The translations under genes were made by a program, and so were the position numbers. A model generated the notes under the pieces. It worked only from the letters and a program-made list of their open reading frames with translations, searched no databases and had not been told where the DNA came from. From the NCBI GenBank assembly GCA_964035795.1, contig OZ038322.1, positions 18,702,674 through 18,766,673 on the forward strand: a stretch of 64,000 bases of DNA, given 5' to 3'. The stretch comes from Pterobdella sp. o SKG-2022 (taxonomy: Eukaryota; Annelida; Clitellata; Hirudinida; Piscicolidae). The stretch's first letter is position 1. The number at the start of each line of letters is the position of its first letter. This document shows, piece by piece, positions 23,439 through 36,400 of the stretch.

Positions 23439-25512
23439 TTAATTGTAAGAAGCGTAGGAATAGTCGATCAAATCGGGATGGCTGTGGTAAGAATCGGTAG
23501 AGAGCATCTCTGCTGGTTGTTGCGATTTTTTTTTGTGATTTTGCATTATAAATGCTACAGTGTTGCATGTATTGTTGCCTTTATTGATTCCCATCAGCTT
23601 TTTTTCTTTTTGTCTTCGATTACAGAACCATATTCTTATGGTTTCCTTTTCAAGGTGTAAGGATTCTGCTATTTTTATTATTTCCCCTGTAGAAGGTTTC
23701 TTCTTTATGTTAAATTCTATTTCTAAAACTTTTCGAGACGATTCGTCTATATTTGTTCGTTTCTTACGCTCTTTCCCGAAGAAGGAAGGAATCATAGAAG
23801 CAGAAAACGTACTGTTTTTTGGCAGATATTCAAGATTGCTAGCACTCAAGTAGCCACTGCTTATGTTTGCATCTGGTGAAATAAGAACACTTTTAGCATT
23901 CGTTTTTATAACTTCATTATCAGATGCATCGGGGTTATATTCTGAGCCGCTAGATGCAGAGAATTCATCGTTTTTATTTTCGTTCAATGCTTTTTTCTCT
24001 TCGTCTTGGAGCCAGGATATTAGTAATGGCTTCAATCTTATCATATTTCGAACGCTCAACTGCAGTGCTTCAAACCTGCAAACCGTAGTTTGAGAAATTT
24101 CTTTGCCATAGAGTTTGCCCAACGCAATACCCACATCTGCCTGAGTGAAACCCAGTTTGATTCTACCTTGTTTGAAATACTTAGAAGCTTCTTGGAGTTC
24201 GTTAACGTTTTGGGGTATAGTTTTGTCCTCAAGGTAGTTTAATTGAGGGTTGGAGGAAAAGTTGAGTTGTTGAGACGGTGAATAAAGATTTTGCTGATTT
24301 TGGTTGGTTTGTTGAGTATCGAGCTGTGGATTTATGAAAGAATAATTTTGATTATAATTATTAATTTGACTAAAACCTTCATCTGAGATGAAGTTAAGTT
24401 TAGTATTTTTCGGGTATGCGTAGACTTCTTTATCTGGCTGTTTATTCGTGGGTAGTGAATTCGTTTTATGATCAATTCTAGCCGTAAATCCTTTATGATC
24501 TGTAAAAAAAGTGAACATAAATATGTTTCCTTCAAAAAATTTTTAAATTAATTTCACGAAAATTAAGCGTTCTTAAAAACTGCTTCCATTTTTACAATCG
24601 ACATTAAAGTTACCAACGAGACACAATGATTTTTGACACTTAAGAAAGTTTTATGGCTAGTTGTTGCTCATTTGCATACATGATCAATTGAAGCAACATG
24701 TAAACGCACAATGATAAAAAATTAAGACCAAAAATATAACCATTTTCATCTTCAGATAATCTGGAGTAATTAGCAAAGATTTCTTTCGTTTGTGAGTTTT
24801 CATGTTTATTAGGAATATTAAGAAAATTTGAGTCGCTATTCGTTAAACTAGGAACTCCTTTACAGCTATTAATAGGAGAAAAAGTCTGTTGGTTTTGCTG
24901 AAAATTTGGAGGAAGATAAAACAGAATATTGTTGTATGTGTAATAATTGTTGACGACTTGTTCATCACGGGGAGGTCGTTTTGGTGTCGAATGATGAAAG
25001 CTACTCAAGTAATCATAGTTGGAACTGTTGAAACCAAAATTTTGATTTGGATAGAAATTATTTGAATTATAATCACTCTGATTAAGATAGTTATTGACAT
25101 TGGTAATTGGATAATCATAAGAATCGTGTGGGATCTGATTGTTCGATGCATTAAAGTCTATTATGGAGTTATTCGATGCTTGAGATGCGAAGCAAGTGAA
25201 ATCATAGCTTTGAGTTTGTCTAGTCAATATATTTGAAGTTTCAGCTTGGCTTTGGGTCAAAGTTTTTATTTCACTTTTTGAAATGGGATTTTGATATGAA
25301 GAAGGATTTGTATTAGAGGTATTTTGACTGTAGTAACCAAATTGGTCCTGTGAAGTCCCCAATAGATTCTGTTGCTGTAGTCTCTGTACAAAAAACTGCT
25401 GCTGTGGTGACTGGCTTAAAAGTTGCTTTTGAAACAAATATTCTTGCATTTGTTGCTGATAAGTGAGCCCTGGTTGTTGGTATCCATTATAATCGCCTTT
25501 TTGGTCAGGCAT
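23439..25512 (-). CDS. POU-homeodomain transcription factor
   Basis: Two exons, 25512-24741 and 24499-23439, join in phase 1 (GAAAATG|GT, then TTACAG|AT) to give 610 aa. Exon 1 encodes only a Gln/Asn/Tyr/Ser-rich N-terminal region. The POU-specific domain is at residues about 358-423 ([45 protein letters not shown]). The POU homeodomain is at about 501-560 ([40 protein letters not shown]), with the POU-typical Cys50 of WFCN. The acidic linker between them is about 77 residues, longer than the usual 15-56. Sequence is closest to classes II and III but does not clearly fall in either (FTQADVG/FEALQLS like class [13 protein letters not shown] nearer class II). It is expected to act as an octamer-binding nuclear regulator. 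Confidence 0.93.
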
Positions 25513-27482
25513 ATTACATCCGCCCTCAAAAATAGTTTTTCAAACACAAATATTTACCTTTCTATGCATTCAATTTACATTCATAAAGGAATTGAGTTAA
25601 TTCAGATTTATCCATATAAACCTTATTTTAAAAATTAATCAGGTATATATACTACCATTCGCAACGCCTCACAACTCTGCAGCCAATAGTTGAGCGGTAG
25701 TATTTCTATGTTAGGAACGATGAGAACGCTCCGACATTTTTATTGGAGCAACATTGGATTATGCTTTATATAACTTTTGAAAGAATATCTCAGATATTTA
25801 TTAGTTATGAAAAAATCTGTCATTTACTCAATAAACTTTTCTTTTCTAAAGTAACATTTATATAATGTTTAATAAGGAAAATAAATTATTACATAAAGCG
25901 CTGATATATATGATATATAGATTAGATAAATGAGAGATTTTCAATTTCAAAAAAACTATTATCGGTGTTTAGAAAAAAGTTAACCAAAATGAAATGGATT
26001 TGAGTTAGACCTCTAAAAAGTAATAGATCATGAAGAGATCGCTGAAAATACTCGTACCCATCCTCATTTTGAATTGATATTTAATATATTCATTCAAGAA
26101 GAAATTTTTAAATTTGAAAAAAAAATTTTTTTCTACAAACTAATTTAATTTCTATAAATTTGCATTTTTCAACTATGGAAAATCTCAAATCGTAAAACCA
26201 TTAGATTGGTTGTAGCTTTACAGTAGGGTTTTTTGAATTCTATATTCTCATGGTTGTGGCTGGACGAATTAAGGTATTAAATCAAGCAATAGCCAAAATT
26301 AGATAAAAGTTCCTTTTGTAGTATTTTAATAATTTGAAACAAATGTTTTATAAATAATTTTATATGTTAGTCGACACGAGTTTGAAAGTTTTTATGGCTT
26401 ATGGTTGTTTAAAGTCCTTTTGAAGTTGTTGTATTAAGCCCTCTTTCCATTTTATTGTTTCAATAAAGGTTTTTGACTATTTTTGGAATCTATTAGAATG
26501 TTTTTATGAGCTCTAAACCAAACACGTTTCTCAATCGGCACATAAACTTTTTTGTTAGCCTCAATAAAAAGTTAGGTCTTTTGGCTCACCAACAAAAACG
26601 TGATAATGGTTTTTGAGTGAAACAAAACAACTTAAAGAATTTATTCGAAAAAACTTAAAATGTACTTAATTTTGAGTTTCAGAATTTAAACAAGATATTT
26701 TATAATTGTTAAATTGCATTTTACGCCTTCTGATAAATCTATCTAAAAAATTGGTTATAACTTGCTTCTGAATTTATAAACTGCCATAAATCATATTGAG
26801 TCTATGAACACGATGAACCAGTGTGTGGTCAGTGTATCTGGTGCTTCACAGCTAATTTATGTGTGTGCAAACATCTTATAATATAATCTCGCGTATTAGT
26901 CAGTTGTGAATTATATCTATTTTATTAGCACATCTATAAGTTTCACCTCATACTTTGATTGTTGAATATATTCAGTTTTTATGATAACTTAAAATATCTA
27001 ATGCACAAACCACTCTAAGGGTGTAAAAAATTCTCAAACTTGTTATATTCTAAATGAAAATGATTTTTTAAAATGAACCAAATATTATGAAAATTATAAT
27101 ATAGGAGAACTAAAAAAGTATATTTTATATGAGAAAGAGGCGTGGAAGGATTTGACGCGTGGGTGGCTTCTTCTTTATTAGCCTTAAATTTATGCCCGTC
27201 ATCACGTGACCATGATTTTTCTACAGTTCTTTTCATAATATGGTCAGTTGGGTGCCTAAATGGTTACGTATATTTTTGGATTGTTTTATCTTGATGTTTT
27301 TAGTTAGTTTTTCTTGTTTTTATAGCTCTAGTTTGAAAAGTTTTTGTAAAAAAACCTTTCATCTTATTTGATGAACTGTCTTTTATGAATTGAACTTAAC
27401 AGCTTTCAAAAGCATTAAAGCCATTAAAAAACACATTTTCATATTGGCTTTGTTGAATATCTTCCATCATACATTAAAAGCG

Positions 27483-27617
27483 CTCTAGAGTGGTTTCTTG
27501 GACAATGCGATGACCCGTAAAGATTAAATCAAAACGACAACTAGATAGGTTCAAGATGTGCTCGACACGATCATAACTATTCCAAGAGCCTGGTTGTCCA
27601 GCCTCCCAACATCGAAT
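27483..27617 (-). other. possible unassigned coding exon (minus)
   Basis: After an acceptor-like TATACGGCAG the minus strand stays open for about 47 codons to a TAA. It reads as ordinary protein (IRCWEAGQPGSWNSYD, then FDLIFTGHRIVQETTLERF) and is much less AT-rich than its flanks. No family is recognised and no partner exon is proved. It could be an exon, an old retroelement scrap or chance. Confidence 0.25.
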
Positions 27618-27782
27618 CTGCCGTATACAATATCAAATAAAATTGTATTTACAATTTTAAAAATTATTTTTTATTATCAGAGAATATATTTTATATTCTA
27701 ATTAAAACTATTTTTAATGTAAAAGATAGTTTTTTTTTTGCTTCAAATAACTAACTTTCCATACAAGAGATAAAAAAAATTT

Positions 27783-27960
27783 TCAAAAGTCCCCTATTTG
27801 TGATGAGGCATCATCAATGGACCACATGTTAGGCTTAAGTGTAGCAGATACCGTGGATACTGCTCCAAACAACATATGTGCAGTTAATTTCTCATCATCT
27901 TTCATTTTTTCATATAATGTTTTATGGTGTGTCGTTTGTTTTTGAGAAGCAAAATGTTAT
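27783..27960 (-). other. possible unassigned coding block (minus)
   Basis: An open minus-strand stretch of about 55 codons contains KMKDDEKLTAHMLFGAVS and then ATLKPNMWSIDDASS before a TGA. The text looks coding, but there is no good donor before the stop, so the link to the block at 27,483 is unproved. It may be a pseudogene piece. Confidence 0.2.
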
Positions 27961-28586
27961 TTTCTATAATGGAGTAAACAAGTTTTGATATATTTCTTTA
28001 TGTTTCATTAGTGTGACTTGGTATATTCACGTTTTTCTGTGCGTTTTAATGCTCTTTTTGTCACACAATTAGTTTCATGATTGCGTTGTCTTTAAATAGT
28101 CACTAGTATTCTTATACAAAAATTTGTAATTATTTCAATTTTCAACTTTATCAATAATATGACTAATAGCAATTAGGTAAAGTTAAAATATCATTAAAAA
28201 AAGTTGTACTGACAGCATTTTTAACAGTAGTCAAAAAAAAATTTACTATTTAAAAATTTATTAATAAAATTTATGTTAATTGAAAACAATTCACACTAAA
28301 AACTACATAATCACGATTCATATTAACAAATTGTTTCTTGCGAATATATTAAACTATTCTATTGTTTAGCTCTAGATTCGATCTACTCTTAAATTGCGGC
28401 AGAATGGAGTCCTCCAAGCAAAATGAATAATCATATGAGCAAAATTCTTTAAATTAATTTCGTACAACCCTTAATCATTACAAAAATAAAAATTTATTAA
28501 TATAAATAAATAATAGAGACAAATATTAATATTATATATCTCAGTGTTTTTATTTTCTTCGTGGTTACTTGTTGCAGCTATCGACC

Positions 28587-31500
28587 ATGGGTCACGCATC
28601 TTCATGCATATTCTTAAATTTATTCCTTTATGCCATCTTTATCTCTGGAGCAACTAATGATACTAAAGCTACTTCAGGTTAGATTGTTGTTCACAAAGAT
28701 ACTAAAAGTAATCAATAGCTCTTATTATGTCACTTTATATAGCCACAAAGAATCATTTATTCAGAGTAATAATTATACTTGTCAGTTTATATAGTTCCAA
28801 AAAGGCAACCGATGCGCATCACATGTTCAGTTTGTTTGACTTAATTATTAAGGTTTAATGATGAAGCTAAACATATCCATAACTCTGGCTGTTGTTTACT
28901 ACCAATGTATTTTAAAATTCTTAAAACTTGAACTTCAGTTTGAAATATTTCACAAAATAGACATACGACGTCTCTAAACAATTAATTGTGGAGTTGTAAA
29001 TGACCTCTAGAAATTCACTCAATTCATAAAGCTAGTTTCGATAATATTGTTAATCATGCAATAAAAGCTTTGCTCCAAATCCCAGCATCTTGAGCATTTT
29101 ATGATAATTCGTTCAGAGTCTTGCTTTTCAAACTCATCAACACTATAATTAAAAACTTCAACTGACTTTTCATTTAAATATTCTAAAAGGTGTACATATT
29201 TTAATTAGTTAAATCGTGTGGTTGTAAGATTAGTAGTTGCATTCAATTAGGTCTAGTTCTATAAACTATATGAGAACATTCTAGTTTTACTCATTATGAT
29301 TGGGATATTTATGAAGCGCACTTTTTACCTGTCCATATCTTATAGCTTTTTGTATTAACACGTGTTTTTAATTTTATGCACAACACAGCTTAACTATTTT
29401 TATAATATTCCAAAAGACATAAAAATATTTCTAGTTTTTACGTTGATCATGTCATAATAGTAAATTTAGTTAATATTAGGATAATAAAACACATAAGTTT
29501 ATCTTTCAGTAAACCTCAAAGCTTCTTCATTTAATATAACTCTAGTTTTTTAAGCCTAACATAAATATTCAACTTAAGAAGCACTTCAAAGTTTGATAAC
29601 GTATAATAACCTAAATCAAATTGTAAGGTTTTGTTATTTGTAATGGCAAGCCTTATATCACATTTAAGCTTTGAAACTTTTGCACATAAGTATATTTAAA
29701 AACGCTAATGAAATTTATAAAGATACACTAGTATACTTGAAAACGTTACTTAGTTAACGAAAAGCTTTGTATCTTAATAAAGTTTATTATTCTTCTTAAA
29801 TAGACTCATTTTATTGTGGCTAGTGAAAATCCTTGTTGTGTTATTCTTTTACACACTTTTTTTAAGGATGGGTTTAATAATAAATTGGTTTTTATATCAA
29901 CTTGCTAAATTTTGCTGGTGTTTCCGAAAAAATTAACCAAGCAATTAAAAGTTCGAGGAATTTTGTCTCGTTCGAACAATAATGACCAAATAGAAAGCGA
30001 AAAACTTTTTCGGCTATTCAAACTGTTAAACGAAATGAAACTTTAATGAATAACCTTTATAATGCATGCATTCTTGTTTAAGGAGAATTCCTCACGTGTC
30101 TTGAGTCATAAACTCGAAATGCGTACGACGTATATATAAACGCTTATATAGGTTTTGAACCCTTTCCTTTATAAACCGTTGGATTTCAAGTTTCGAAACT
30201 AAGAAAAAACTTTACTTGCTGAAAAATTCATATTTGAACAACTAATGAGACTAGAAGTTGAAATTTATTGTAAAAAATATTATTGAAGAGTTTTATTAAA
30301 TTCAGAAAATCGTAACTTGGGATTGGAATTAGCTCTGCCCATTGCTCTTGGACTGCTATTTTTTTTTGTCATCATAACTATGTCTGTCGCTTGTTACTAC
30401 AGAAAAAAAAATGAAGAACATTTTCTCAAGGTATCTTGTCGTTTTCGTCCACCGTCTTGACTTTTTTACATTTCATCGGAAATGCTAAAAATTTCTATTA
30501 TTTTACTATCTGAATTTTTGAAATTTTACTTACTCTTAAAATTTCTTCATCAGAAATCTGTTCGAAATGAAGTCATCTCCAATAAGCACCCGAAAAAAAT
30601 TTTTCCCAAAGTTCCTCCAAAGCCTATTGATATTTCCAAAGCGAATTGTATTACTGCTATCCCTTCGTCTCCAAAAAAGACAACAATAAATCAAGTTAAC
30701 ATTCCCAAAAAGCCGATTAGGCTTCCTAAACCTTTAGTCAATCAAAAATCTAATTTCGACTTAGAGAAATCTAACGATATCTATTATGAGTCCGAAACCA
30801 AATGGCAGGCTGGTAAAGTAGCTCGGCAAGCACATGAATGCAAAGCGCAATTCAATGGTTACGAGCATGGAACTAATTTTAATCTATCTTCGAAAGATAC
30901 TTCTAGAAAACAAAATAATTGTAACATAGCAGAAGATAAGCACAAGATAATTAATTTCAATGAGTTGAAAGACAAGTTCAACAAGACCTTGGAAGAAGCC
31001 AATCTCAGAGGAAACGGTTCAGGCACCGACAAAGCTGACCGACAAAACCTGATCTCCAATTCTGAAAACTTTCAGAATAGCAACTTTGAGATTTATGGAA
31101 ACTTTTATGAAAAGAATCTTTACCTTGAGCATGGAAATCCCAATATGAAAACTATTTCAACAATCCATAAGAACATTGTAGACCAAAGGGATAGTGGAGT
31201 AGATTCAGCTGAAAATGACACCTTTTCAAGTAAAAATACAAAAACAACTACAAATATGCAACTGGAAAAAATTAATGGTGACAATTGGGAGTTTTTGGAG
31301 CCTTCTAAAGAGAATATTTCTGAAGATGAAAGTTTCAGTTCTTTGAGTGGCATTGTTGATTACGATGATAACTTGAATCTGCCTAAAATATTCAAACTGA
31401 AAAATGACAATTTAAAAAATGATATTGAAACACGCTTGAAATTGAAACAAAACATTATGAATAACACCGTGCTTAAGGGATCTAGCAGTGGTTTTAATGA

Positions 31501-33390
31501 TGATATAGATATCGCAAACACCTCTAATAACGGTGGTGATGCTAGTCAAACATATACCACTGAACACAATGGTTTTCATTCTGGCTACCATGAAGTAAGA
31601 ACAATAAAAATATTCATTGTATGGGGTATTCAACTGGATTGCTTTCTATGCTTATAAGCTAATAATAGCGTTATTGAATACAAAGGAATTTTTAACTAGT
31701 TTTCCTAATTTTGAGACATAAAAATATAAGAAAAATTTAATAAATTTACAAAATAATTATTTTTGATTTTTTTTCCAGATCACAAATTTAGGCTTCGATA
31801 ATAATGATTATCAGCAATTGGACTTTGATTCCATGAGAGATTTTAATAACAGCGATTACAACTTAGATGATAACGATGAACAAATTGAAGGCTTTGGTAT
31901 GATTAATAGTATTTAAAAATTTTTGTTTAAGCACGTGAAAATCATTTGATAATGAGTTATAGACAATGTTATTCATTTCAGAGTGCATAGTCAAGTACCC
32001 TTATAAGGCTCGATATGATGACGACATATCTCTATGCCTAGGCGATGTTTTATTTGTGAACCAGGTTTTAAAAAATGGCTGGTGGAGGGGTATAAAACAA
32101 AATTTAGAAGGATTTTTTCCAGGAAGTTACGTTGAAAAAAAGGCTTATAACGACGGTAATTCTTTAGGGAAGAATACTTGTTATTTATTAATAATCTTGT
32201 TCATTAGTGCATATCGTTTTAGTTATTTGCTCGAATATTTTACAAGCTTATCTAATATATTCTCAAGTACTTGGTTGTAAGTTTTGAAAGGCACCGTAAA
32301 TATTTAAATAAGGTGCATTGTTTTAAATGCTTATTACCAATCTAACGTTAATTTATTTATTTTCAGATTTAACAGAAAGAACAAAAAGTTCATTGATTGA
32401 ATTGAGCGAAGCATTGAAAGTTGAAGGATTGGTAAAAGGAGGTGTAGATGAAGAAATTATTTATAAAAAGAAAAATGCCAAAGCTGAAAGATTTTCTAAT
32501 AGTACGATAAGCAAATTTTTTAGTAAAAAATTTAGCGTTTTAACAGAGGCTGTTAGAAATGGAGTGATTACTGAAAAGCTTGCAAGAATTAGCATGAATG
32601 AAGAAAAAGATAAGAATTATAAAATTAAACGTGTAAAAAGTTCACTGAAGGCAAAAAAAAGAAAGGATGCTCCCGAGCCTCCTTCAAACTTCGATAACTT
32701 AAGTAACTTGAAGAAGATTGATCATAGAAACGATAGTGTAAACTACAATTTATTTCCCATTTATAATGATGTGCCATTGCGAGTAAAGTCAAATAACAAG
32801 TACACAAGCAAAACTTCACTTTTTTGTGGAAGTAATGATGACATATACGCCAATTCTTCTCAAGTAACAAATACAGCTTCATCAAATGTAAGTGAAAGCA
32901 ACAATCCCAAACCTTCATTTACAGACATCTTTTCAAAGCCTAAAGTTTTTCCAAAAAATTTCAAAATGACTTCTTCTCTTATGAATTTGCACAATCAAGG
33001 ATTAACAACAGCTTCAAAGCACAAAAGAATGTCTGAAAGTGGTTTTAATGAGTCGTATTACGTTCCTCAAAATACTCTTGAAGCAGAATCTAACTGGAAA
33101 AAAAATAATCAAATGAGAAGCATAAGAGATCCAGAGAAACCCATCAGAACTAAAAAACTAAAATCCACTAATGATTCTCCAGAACTCAAGACTTGGTCGC
33201 CAAATGTAGCTAGAATAACTATGAATTTTGAAGATGAACTAAAAATGAGGTTCGAAACATTTTATTACAAATGCAAGAATATTTATTTAAATAAAGTAGT
33301 TTAACAAAAAGCTTAACAAATTACCATGCAAAAATATTAACTTATTAATATATTAATTTCAGACTTGACAGAAAAATATTAAACGGATAA
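28587..33390 (+). CDS. signal peptide / single-TM protein with cytoplasmic SH3 domain
   Basis: Seven exons join in phase: 28587-28677, 30306-30430, 30554-31594, 31779-31896, 31982-32155, 32367-33249 and 33363-33390 (819 aa). Exon 1 is a signal peptide (CIFLNLFLYAIFISG). After about 15 ectodomain residues exon 2 encodes one TM helix (LALPIALGLLFFFVIITM) followed by CYYRKK, a stop-transfer. The long tail is Asn/Ser/Lys-rich with proline motifs (KVPPKP, PKKPIRLPKP). One SH3 domain is in exon 5 (YPYKARYDDDISLCLGD, GWWRGIKQ, EGFFPGSYVE). Exon 6 is charged and has APEPP. It is probably a membrane-anchored adaptor binding proline ligands, perhaps its own tail or endocytic partners. I recognise no named orthologue. 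Without the last splice the protein would end at 33,304 instead. Its stop lies 83 bases from the POLA2 stop. Confidence 0.8.
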
Positions 33391-33473
33391 TCACCTACTA
33401 GTCAAGATAACATACATTTTTTAAAAGCTACTCGGAAATTGAACAATTTTTTTAAATGGACGATAGCCACTAA

Positions 33474-36400
33474 TTAAACCTTTACAATTTGAACGTCGAT
33501 ATTTATTTTGTTAGTATTCATATTTTCTTTTCCATCATCGTTCGATTGCTTTTCTTCACCAAGACTGAGGTGATTGCTATCATTTTTAACAATTTTTGCC
33601 ATTAATTTCGCATAAGTGCCTCCTGATTCACTCTTCGCCAACCTGCCAGGGTTCACACATGCACAACCATTCACTGTCTGTAATAGTGTATAATACAATA
33701 ATGTCAATTTTTATGTCTTTTTAGCCTCATGTAGAACATTCGTTTGAGATTATCGATAGATTTTATACTCCATATTTTTAATTTAAACAATACACATCTA
33801 TTAACATCACCATCATGTTACTAGAATTGAATGTGATAATTTAAAAATAAAAAAAACTCTGAAAGCTAATCACATATTATTAACCTTGACAAAATGCTTG
33901 AGGTCTGAAGGGGTTATGAGAATGTGGGGTGTGACGTCGAGACGGGCGTAAAGATCAAACAATGTTAAATCCATGTTAACTTCACATGAAGATGGGTACA
34001 GTGGATAGTAGCTAAGTGTTTCAACAGAGAAATTATTAAGTGTATGATGTTGAAATATTAAACGATTTATTGAGAGCATAAGTGATTTGTGGTGTTATAT
34101 ATGGTTCATAAGATGTAATGCAAACTGTATAAGTTACTTGTGTTGACTGAATAGACACTGTAAAAGCCTGGTCATTCTATCAGTCGATCCTTGAGTTCTG
34201 TGGTCAATAAATAATACAATACTTAAACGTGAAAGCATTTAATAAAAAACTAAAAATTTATTTATGAATAATTAAATAGAAATAATCCCAATAATAAATG
34301 GTAAAAAAACAACTCTAAAAACCAGATAGGCTTTGAAAAAAATTATTTATAAGCTTTTAAATAGTTTCATATAAAAATGTAGATGAATGAGTGATATTCA
34401 AAAGGGCACTTTGCAATGATGTTTTTAGAGGCATGGAAAAGGATGTCAGTGCTTGTGACTGCCACAACAAAGTGTTTGTTGATGAGTAGGGTGGATGGGT
34501 CACTGGCAAACGTCACATGCTTGGGAGAGATTTTTACAATAATTTTCTAAAATAAGGAGTATTAGTTTAGAAATAAAATTAGAAATTTTCTACCAACCTT
34601 ACTTTTTTCAAAAATATTCTTGTGATAAATAACCAATTCTCAATTCTATAATTAGAGTGAAAATCAAAACAAAAATCTAGACTTACTGGAGATGAGGGAT
34701 GCTTGAAAGGAGGTTGAGGATAGACAGGCTCATGCATGAAATCCCTCTGAGAAGGCACTATAACCACGTGTATGTTCAACCTGATATCAAATAACACTTG
34801 AATCTTGTAAGCATTGATATGTTGGTGAAAATATTCATTTTCTATTATAAAATAGATTATATCACTTAGAATTGGCTATATAATGTATATATATAATATA
34901 AAACTATATTTTGTCTGTATATATTCTTCTATTTTTGAGCACTTTATCAAATAGAAACATGAAACTAACTTTTCAGCTGTAGTGACGATTTTGTCAATGA
35001 TTTTGTGGTAAACTCCCTCCAAGTCTTCCTTTATCTTGAAGGAAAATGACACATTATTTATATGATCTCAAAGATGTTTCTCCCTTGGCTTTTCTTACTT
35101 ACTTATTTTTCTTCTATTATACAAGTACAAAATTAAAAAAATGGTTCTAAACACAAAAACAGTTGGCAATAAAGTATCGAACACTATTAACAAATATAAA
35201 AAGATCAACCAATCAAAAAACTAAGTTGAAATAAAAATTAGGCGTTAAGTAAAAGCATCCACCCACCATAGACTCCACCATCTTGCAGTCCATGAAAGGA
35301 CCTAACTAAAAAGTATTGGAGATAATTCATAAGTCTTTGAACTTTTGGAACAATATTATCATGTATGATTAAAATTGTGAATTATTAATTTTTAGAATGT
35401 AAATTATGAGATCTTTATTGAGCAATTTAATGAAAATGTTAAACTGATCATGTCTTTAGTTACATATGATCAATAACTCTTGAATAAGCTAATATCTAAA
35501 AGTTTCAGTGTTGCCTCAATATAAATACATCATAACATATAATTTCATATTATTTCTAAGGGTTCTATTACTTTTTGATTGATTCCCTTATAAACAAAAT
35601 GACTCAGTTGTTATTATGGTCAACCTACCATCACACAAACATCGGGACATTCAGACTGCATATTTGAAATGAGTTCCTCCAAAGGTTCATAACACAAGCT
35701 ATCTTGAGTTGTGTAGGGACCACAAGCAATAACTACTGAGATTTCTGCCAATGTATTGGTATTCTTATAGATACCATGATTAAGCATGAGTCAATCAATA
35801 ACAGACCATCTTCCAACAAAGGAACATCAGCCATTGGTGGGTAAATGTTCTGTTGAAAAAATATTGGGCTGATGAAAAATTAATAAAACAAAAATATTTT
35901 ATTCAAATTTATATTTCATGAAGATTGAGCATTAAATTAAATTGCAAACTGAATGCTCACATCGATAAGTTTTGACACATTCAAGCAGTCTCCTTTGGGA
36001 TTTGTGCATTCTAATGCCACCACCTATGACGTTTAAAAATAATTTCAGTATTAATAGAATTTTTAAAACTAGTTATAATCAATTGAGTGGGATAAAATGA
36101 TCTTGTTCTTAAGTAAGTGAAAATATTTAGCACCTGTCCAGGTAGAAGCATGTAATCATTTAATAAAGAAAGATTAAGGCCAGTCATGTTTCCATATTGA
36201 TCTTCCAAGAGGATTTGTTCTTCAATCTGATTGGTACATATTCGTCCAATCACATGTCTTTGATCCTTGAAATATATTGTTATTTATAATATAGTTAATA
36301 TTTATTTTGGATTATAAATTTTATTCATAGAAGTGTTACCAAAATGAGTTTGCTAATGATAGATCACCTGAAAGATATTTCTTATTGGTTCAAATGATTC

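Larger units (their letters stand above)
25513..28586. other. intergenic region with two possible unassigned exons
   Basis: The region upstream of the POU gene has a possible 5' UTR donor near 25,557 (ATAGAAAG|GTAAAT). Two short coding-like blocks on the minus strand are listed separately. A GC-richer patch at 27,130-27,240 contains TCACGTGAC (USF/TFE-type E-box) and could be a promoter. The remainder is AT-rich with nothing recognised. Confidence 0.4.
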
